Of a stretch of 64,000 bases of DNA, positions 57,223 to 64,000 are shown in pieces. A program made the position numbers and the translations under genes. The notes under the pieces were generated by a model, which was not told the DNA's origin, searched no databases, and saw only the letters and a program-made list of their open reading frames with translations. This stretch comes from Rhynchosporium graminicola. Its lineage: Eukaryota > Ascomycota > Leotiomycetes > Helotiales > Ploettnerulaceae. Every line of letters begins with the position of its first letter. Position 1 is the stretch's first letter. The stretch lies in assembly GCA_900074885.1 (NCBI GenBank), contig FJUW01000031.1:2634-66633 (forward strand). Reading direction: 5' to 3'.

Positions 57223-60200
57223 GCAAAAAGCATGCAATTGGCATCACACAGCTCGCATGTAATGCGCCGACGACCAAACTGTCGGGATAGTGGGCAACAC
57301 CTGTGTCACAACCTGGTCTTTAGAGATTGCATTCTCAGATATCATCTGTCCTTCCCCGTTCCCCCGACGCCCCCGGGCTACGGCAGATCTTGGACCCCGA
57401 AAACTCTTTGACCGTCATCATTCATATTTCGTATCTTAATTAGAGCTTTATCCTAGAAGCTGCTCATTTGAAATAATTCAGGTCTGCTCAGGAATGCTAT
57501 GGCGAATCCCCTCTGTAGCACAAGTGACAGAGGACAGGGATGCCATATCTGTGCAAAAGAACAAGTCATACCTAGGAGATTCCGAAAACGCCTCCTTACC
57601 CATAAGAGGCCGAACGTGCGATGTTTAGCAGTAGCGTAGTCTGCACAGCGCGAAAAGGCACATGAGATAAGTCAAGTCTCGAATCCCAGGAGTCGTACCT
57701 CGCTTAAATACCCCGTTGAAAGCGCAGGAGCCTACCAAAATGTGATATGTCAACTCTGATCTGGGGACTACCACCGTAACTTGATTCTTGGAATCGATGA
57801 TCGAGATAAGGCTGCGGGCTGAGTGATTCGTAGGAGCGGACATGAAAAGGAGATTCCCTTCAAAATGAATGTATCTATCTCGCGTGCGTATTTTGTGACA
57901 TGCGAAAAGGAATGGGAACAAATGAATCCAACGGAGCGGAACGTAATCTAAAGTCAACCTGTAAATGCTGAGTCTAAACGAAATTCGGGTGGGAGTTCGG
58001 AAAAAGACGTCTCTGGCAGTTTTTCAGCATCCCTTTCTTGTGTGTTTACCCTGTCGTTTATGCGAACCTCGGCGAGGTGCTCGTACTCGAGCGAGCGCAC
58101 TTCATGCTCCTGTGCCTATTTCATTACACTCCAATATCGCGTCGCACGCATGAGGTCTGTCAGCACAAAAGTTAGGACAAGGAACATGAGATGAAAGAGA
58201 ATATGTTGTCCAGAACTGCTTCCTGTCATCCCGGCATTCCATCGGAGCCGTGATCATGCGGGTGTATCTTCGCTTGACCTCTGCTTATGAACTTCGGTTT
58301 GCAACGCATATCGAACTATGATAATCTGTTTGATCTACATCCAGAAGACCCCTACACGAGATTGGAGGCATCCGTATGCCGGCCCTGATTTGACGACGAT
58401 AATTACAGAAGGAATTGTCCGTAACAAACTCAACCACCACAGACAGCAGTCTTGCTATGTGTGAATATTTGTTACAAAGTACCGGCGAATCGGGTCTGCA
58501 TTCTCTTGAAAAGGTTGTTGAGATACAAGCCAGCGTTTGTGGGGTGATTTTCAGGGTCCTCGATTTCTTGCATCGATGCTCACCGCATTTCTGCTGCAAT
58601 ATGTGATCGGTTAAGTAATGTTGTGTTACGAACTGCTGTGGTATGGCCTGACCAGTAAGAGGGGAATTAGACAGGGGGAAACCGTGTTTGGTATGCCTCA
58701 CCCCGGCCTTGATATTGGCTTGTGATAGTATCGATTTGTGTTTTATTCTCTCTGAAGCTCTCAGCATCTGCTTTGTAGATTTCGTGATTTTCCCCTGCTT
58801 GCCGTTTCTTTGCCGCCTTGAACTATACTCGAAGCCCATACACATTTCTTCGTTGAGCTCCAGTCTACCTTAGTGATTTAGATATATCAATGGACTTCTT
58901 GCAAAGAAAAACGTAAGCTGAAATAGTCCACCTCGCCTTCAGTCACTCGTTCTCGTGGCTGCGAACAAGTGGGGTAATCTGATGTTCTACCACTACAAAA
59001 GCGGTACTTACGTTACAACGACCTAGACTTCGATGACAGAACACTCCATTCGAACGCTCGTCATAGCAACCATCAATGCTTGCTTCGTATCTCATGATAC
59101 TAACTAAGTTGGGCATCTGATGAGGCTGGAGGCAAAACAACAATCCTTCCACTTAGCAAGCAGGGGGCAATGTCGTCTATCCATCAAATCACTGTTTATA
59201 GATTGTCACCATGCAGCAAACAGAACGTTGCCAAGGCTACTACATTGGATTGCTTCATATAGTACTGCTTCTCCAGTCGCAACCGCTTGCAAAATCTCAC
59301 ATGCATACACTAAATATATCCGATACTGACGAGAAGCTTGAAAGATTTGTTTTGCGGATTTCAATTCGCTGATTTTTACCCCTTTAAGATTCAGTCCTCT
59401 TTTGCTCGTGCCGTTGACTCTCTGGACCAAATGATCAATATGATACACACGTGGTCCTCTGCCTCAGTGTTTGAGAATGGTGTTATACAACAGACCCGTA
59501 TCTACAGAAGTTGTTAAAAATTCAAACACGCAAAAAGTCAGACATTTTTCTTAAGTATTTCTGTTCTATTGTCGTTATTTACATGGTACGTTTACTGTAG
59601 TGTCAAATAACATTCTACCGCCTACGAGAGAAGACCCTCACAGTGCCTGCTGCATTGTATTACGTCAAGTTCAAGCCATATTTATCATCCAGGATGGTAC
59701 ACTGAACACATACACTGCATTTCATCCAGCATGTCCTGGAGAAGAATGAACATGTCACACCGACCCATTCCCTGGAACGAACACACAATCGTCTATTTCT
59801 GCCCAACCGTTTCACAAGAATGCCCAACGACTGAAATCGAACGATTAAGAAAACTTACTACTGAGAAGCGGTGGCTTTGAATGCTCTATTTGACCGCACG
59901 GTATTGGAGAACTCAACAATCATGACACAGCATAACGACTCAACCAGAAGGTGCAGGTTCGAAGTCAGGTATCATATTACTCATGATCTCTTCTCAATCT
60001 TATCTGCAGAAGTCATTGTACAAGTGGACGAAAGTACTTTCCATGGCACGGCATGCACATCCACAGGATCAAAGTTACTCAGCATCACCTACACGACTTT
60101 CTTATACAGCATGCATGCATGACATGGGCACGGAACTCCGGAATCGAGAGAGTGCCTTCGAGATCGCAAGGTGTGCATGCCATGGGCTCATGTCGTGCTA

Positions 60201-63200
60201 AGCTGACCCAGACGTTCTTGTGCCCCGTTAACACTGCAGTTGGGATCTTCCAAGTTATCTGGGGATGGAAAACATGTCTGTTGAATGTGGAAGAGCGATC
60301 TTTCAGTAAATTCAGTTGGATTTGGTTCTTTCTCGCTTCTGCGGGAGCTTGATCAACACTTCTGAGGGCAAGAAGATCCCGATTCCCTGGACAGCAACAA
60401 GAAACAAGCCATAAGTAGCGTTCATTTGCCAAAAAAGAAAAAAAGCTGATGGAGGGGGCAGCTAGTCTTAGACTTCGGATGAAGTCAGCAGTTACGCAAG
60501 CAACATAGCGGGAGCCTGTCCGAGAAGGAGCCGATGTCTCTTGTATACCTTCTGGCTCACCTCGACCCGATCAAACGTTGAAGATACCTTCTTCGAAAGT
60601 GAAGAGCATATCGTCTGTCCTGTCTAAAATATCGAGGTCCCTATAACCAGCAAAGCCACTTGACTCCATCTCCTGCAACCATCCAACCAACAACGCAGGT
60701 AATGTTTCTCCAAGGACCTGATCACTATTCTCCAGTTATCAATATCCATCTCACAGTTGTTAATCTCCAATACCCATGCCCCATCTCTCCCGTTCCATCC
60801 TTCGATCCCCGGAAATACGCGGCTAGAAACCCCCATCCCAATCTCAACAGCGAGAACACCCCCTCCCATCCTCCAATTCAAGATGAGGTGATTCTAAGCG
60901 AACCGGACCCTTGAGGTAGTATCCCATCTCTAGACCACTAACATATCCTCCATCCCCTCCAATCCTTCCTCCACACTCTCCTGGTCCCCACAATTTGCAT
61001 GGCCCCCCCTCGAAAATTGCCATGCGGTCGGTCAGCGCCAGTACGCACGCGAGCTCATCGCGAGCCGTCCCGTCTCTCGGGATTCGCTGAAGAATGGGGT
61101 TTGGCCGAGCCGAGCCGTGCCGTACCGTGCTTACATGCTTGGAGCCTTGCCATGTATGATGGGATAGACAATGGAATAATGGTTGCATTACCTTATGCGG
61201 TATTCTCTGCGAGGTTTCGATGCTATGTCAACCGGAGTCCGTCCCTGTCTGGGGACTATCACTTCAAGGAGTGAGTGCCTTGTCTTGAGATTTTCCCCGG
61301 TAGGATACAGTGTCAAGAGGTGTACTTAGATATACCTAGGTCTGAGACAGCCACGTGGATTATGAGCATTCGTATAATCCCCGGTGTAGTTAGTTACAGA
61401 CAACGCGTGTTTCGGAGACAAAATCGCAGCCGGGTATTTGTGGTTTTTGGAAATGCTTATCCAGTGAGATGATGTTTTCTTTTCCCGCTACGTTTCTGAC
61501 GTCAACAATCTTCGATTTAGAGTGATGAAATCTCTCCTGTTTAATTTCGTAGTTTTACTCGTCATTGAAATCGAGATTCATGATAGTACAGAGCTTAGTT
61601 TCGAGTTGGTTCTTGCGATTTGTTCTTGGATGCCTTCCTAATTCCTTCTGTGGTTGAAAAGGGAGAATTCTCATTGATGTCTTGGATTTCTTCATACTCT
61701 TTGCGCCGTCCATATTTCTTCCGAACTAACTCATAGCTTTGTTTAGTATAACGTGCGATAGAATGACAAGCTCGTCTTCCCTCTCATCTCCTTCATGCGT
61801 TTTCTCCTCTAGAATTCGTGTCACCCAACTAACCAGACTCGAAAACGAGTTTTGAGAAAAATTACCTCCCTTCATATCCTCTTCCTTCCCCTCTCCTCCC
61901 AGCTCCTTCCAGCCCAGCCCAGCCCACACTAGCGCAACAAGCATAACAGCGAACCATGCATGAATTCACGCATCCGAGATCTATGCTGTCCTCTCATTGT
62001 CGCACGACATAATCATACAAACCCCGTCCACACTCATCACACCCAATATCTCAGATTCCCCATCCTCATGTCGTACATCCAACGTCCACACCCCGCATTA
62101 AACTCATCCCGTATCTAGCACTCTGTATCTCTCTCTCCATTCCGCGGTGTAATGCACCACAACACAGCACAATGCAAGATACCTACAACCCGGTCCTCGG
62201 GGGCCAAACGCTTCTTTCCCACTATCGTACTTCACAGTACTTACATGAATCGTGCGTTGTTCGTCCACCGATGTACAGCATGATGTGTGTGATAGCACTA
62301 GAGTGCGACATGGACTGCAGATGCACAGCATCAATTTCGCATGCAGACTTTATTTCTAAACCAGAGCCCGGGGAGATAAGGTGTGTGCCGTACCAGTGGT
62401 TTGTGGTAGGGAGGGGTGGGCGATCGAAGGTCGGTTATAGATGATGAGGGATGAACGCAGATACGTATTAGATGATGACGGCAGTGAGGACAGTTAGGTT
62501 AGAAGCACTAGACGGGTTTGAGTTTGTTCGGCATCCTTAGTTTTTTTCCTCGTGAGGTTTCAGGGAGAAGAAGAGAAGAGAAGAGAATTGAATCAAGGTA
62601 TTCAGGCTGAGAGAGGTTATGAGCCGTGTGAGTGTCAAGAGTAAGAAAGTGACTACCAAAGAATTTACTCCAGAAAGGATTTCAAAGAAATAAATCGAGG
62701 AAGATAGCTTGATACAGAATAGGATCATAGCTATCTTGCCGAGACTTGAATGTGAGTCAATGATTTGGAGATAAAGCAAATAAATCAAATGAATCAAGTA
62801 TGATTCCATCTGGGATAATAGCAAGAGATAGCAGTCCTGTAGAGAACTTCCGAGGAGTAGATCGCCGCAAGTCTTTTTGTCGCAGAGTTAATCAAAATCG
62901 ATATCTCCTCAGCGGTAGCTCAGCTCGCGAATTGTTTATACCTTAGCCGAATTCACGTGAAGGGTATCAGTTTACAAAAATCACCAAACGAACTCACTTT
63001 TGAACAGATATATGGTGTTGGTTCGGAATTAAGGAGTAGTTAGTATATAGGATACTATAAATTTAGCCTCAGAAAATGTTAAAAATAATAGATCAATTGC
63101 GTCCGATCACGAAGGCAAACTAGGTACTGACTAAATGGCTAGCTGCCTACTAGCCTCCCAAAGAGCATAAGGACTCGCAAAGTATAAACTACATACAATC

Positions 63201-64000
63201 CCCTCCGGAGATGCCTTATAAACACTTTCCGTACTGAAACTATCTGATAAAAGAACCTACAAGTATAATTGCGCGGTAACTAAATCCGTCGTTCTTGTTT
63301 ACCGACCCTTTTCTCTTCGCATAAGCCACTCCATTATATATGTGCTATCTATCAACAAGAGGTCCTCGAAGCCTTCTTCGTCTCGAAACTCCATACGAAA
63401 AAGCATCGACGCGAGTCAAAATCTACTAGGCTCCATCAAAGCAGGGTGTTTTGGAACCCTTTTCTCAACAAAGGAATCTTTTACGTGAGTTAGCTAGTAT
63501 TTATACAGAATTCTGGGACTCGAAGGAACCTAGCCCTGAGAACCTCCTTCTTACTCGTCATACACCCTCGACAATCGTTCGCGAGAATAAAGGTCACTCA
63601 CTCCCTTAGAACTTGAAGCCTTAATCGTACTCTTTCCTATACCTTTCTTTCATATTTCTTTCTTCGTAATATCGTTCTTCTCGGAGTATACATCCATTCC
63701 ACAAGGAGATAACAAGATCTAGAATATATAAAACACTTAACGCACTGAGGCTGCAAGTACTACTTCCGGAAGCAACAACATATTCCGGGTCCCCCCCCCG
63801 CCCCAAAAAGAAGCAAAAGAGTCCTATATTCGTAAACCTCGCAGAAATTTCAGGATACGTAAAGCACCATATAAACATACAGAAGTATCGTGAAAATATC
63901 CATACACCTCGCCCGAAAGCAATTCCTTCCTTTCTCTTACTTGACAATATGAACCTTCAAAAACGACTCTCGTCGAATATGTCGACGATAAAAGAATTAA
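57223..64000. other. Gene-poor right end
   Basis: No convincing gene. Minus ORF 58285-58845 (186 aa) begins MCMGFEYSSRRQRN and holds scattered Cys/His; it could be another decayed MC-type gene, and no splice sites were resolved. From about 62880 the DNA becomes more A/T-rich, with short TAG/CTA words like the decayed repeats at the left end. ORF 63621-63947 (minus) lies there. I could not identify an element. No telomere repeats or RNA genes were seen. Confidence 0.4.

Noticed and set aside
62537..63947. Degenerate coding strand near the right edge
   Set aside because: Stops on the minus strand occur about as often as expected by chance, and no motif is present.
1..64000. CRISPR arrays, operons, bacterial RBS and terminators
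   Set aside because: The sequence is eukaryotic (spliced genes); repeats present are microsatellites, minisatellites or transposon-related, with no spacer structure.

Overview
The window looks like a subtelomeric chromosome arm of a filamentous ascomycete. Leotiomycete-like is my guess from the style of the genes; I ran no search. Evidence: genes on both strands with short introns (about 45-145 nt, CTAAC/CTGAC branch sites), a CCCTAA-type telomere motif, RIP-like decay of repeats, and fungal-specific families (Zn2Cys6 regulator, Uds1 coiled coil, Cdc24 with a PB1 domain, Dsc rhomboid pseudoprotease).

Layout. 1-4.3 kb: two head-to-tail, RIP-degraded copies of a non-LTR retroelement (YLDD reverse transcriptase plus restriction-like endonuclease), each ending in CCCTAA-like repeats, then more decayed repeat DNA. 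4.4-7.5 kb: a kinase-like relic and doubtful small ORFs. 7.5-12.5 kb: a Dsc2-like rhomboid pseudoprotease and an ING/PHD protein. 14-20 kb: a small membrane protein, a SprT-like metalloprotease pseudogene and an Uds1-domain coiled-coil protein. 20.9-24.3 kb: microsatellite-dense DNA with an assembly gap, then a Zn2Cys6 transcription factor. 25-29.3 kb: a GMC oxidoreductase remnant, a 2-oxoglutarate/Fe(II) oxygenase and a membrane-anchored cupredoxin. 30.6-31.4 kb: a probable tubby-like gene with one frameshift. 32.9-35.9 kb: an F-box/WD40 protein. 38.2-42.2 kb: the Cdc42 exchange factor cdc24. 45.5-48.6 kb: a large unknown basic, disordered protein. 48.6-64 kb is gene-poor; the only convincing gene is a tiny Cys/His protein at 56.0 kb, with decayed look-alikes nearby.

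Working together. Core cell-biology genes (Cdc24 polarity, Uds1 septation, F-box ubiquitin ligase, Dsc/SREBP quality control, ING chromatin reader) lie between accessory stretches. The regulator, GMC remnant, oxygenase and cupredoxin lie close together, but nothing in the sequence shows that they share a pathway.

Most interesting observations: (1) tandem telomere-motif-tailed retroelements oriented as expected for insertion at a left chromosome end; (2) a 621-nt, stop-free, 3n segment in the cdc24 PH domain, bounded by splice signals and built of decaying repeats, which looks like an exitron; (3) a small zinc-binding-type gene with a 17-nt micro-exon among decayed relatives; (4) a one-base homopolymer shift in a tubby-like gene. 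Exon boundaries are read by eye and need transcript support.
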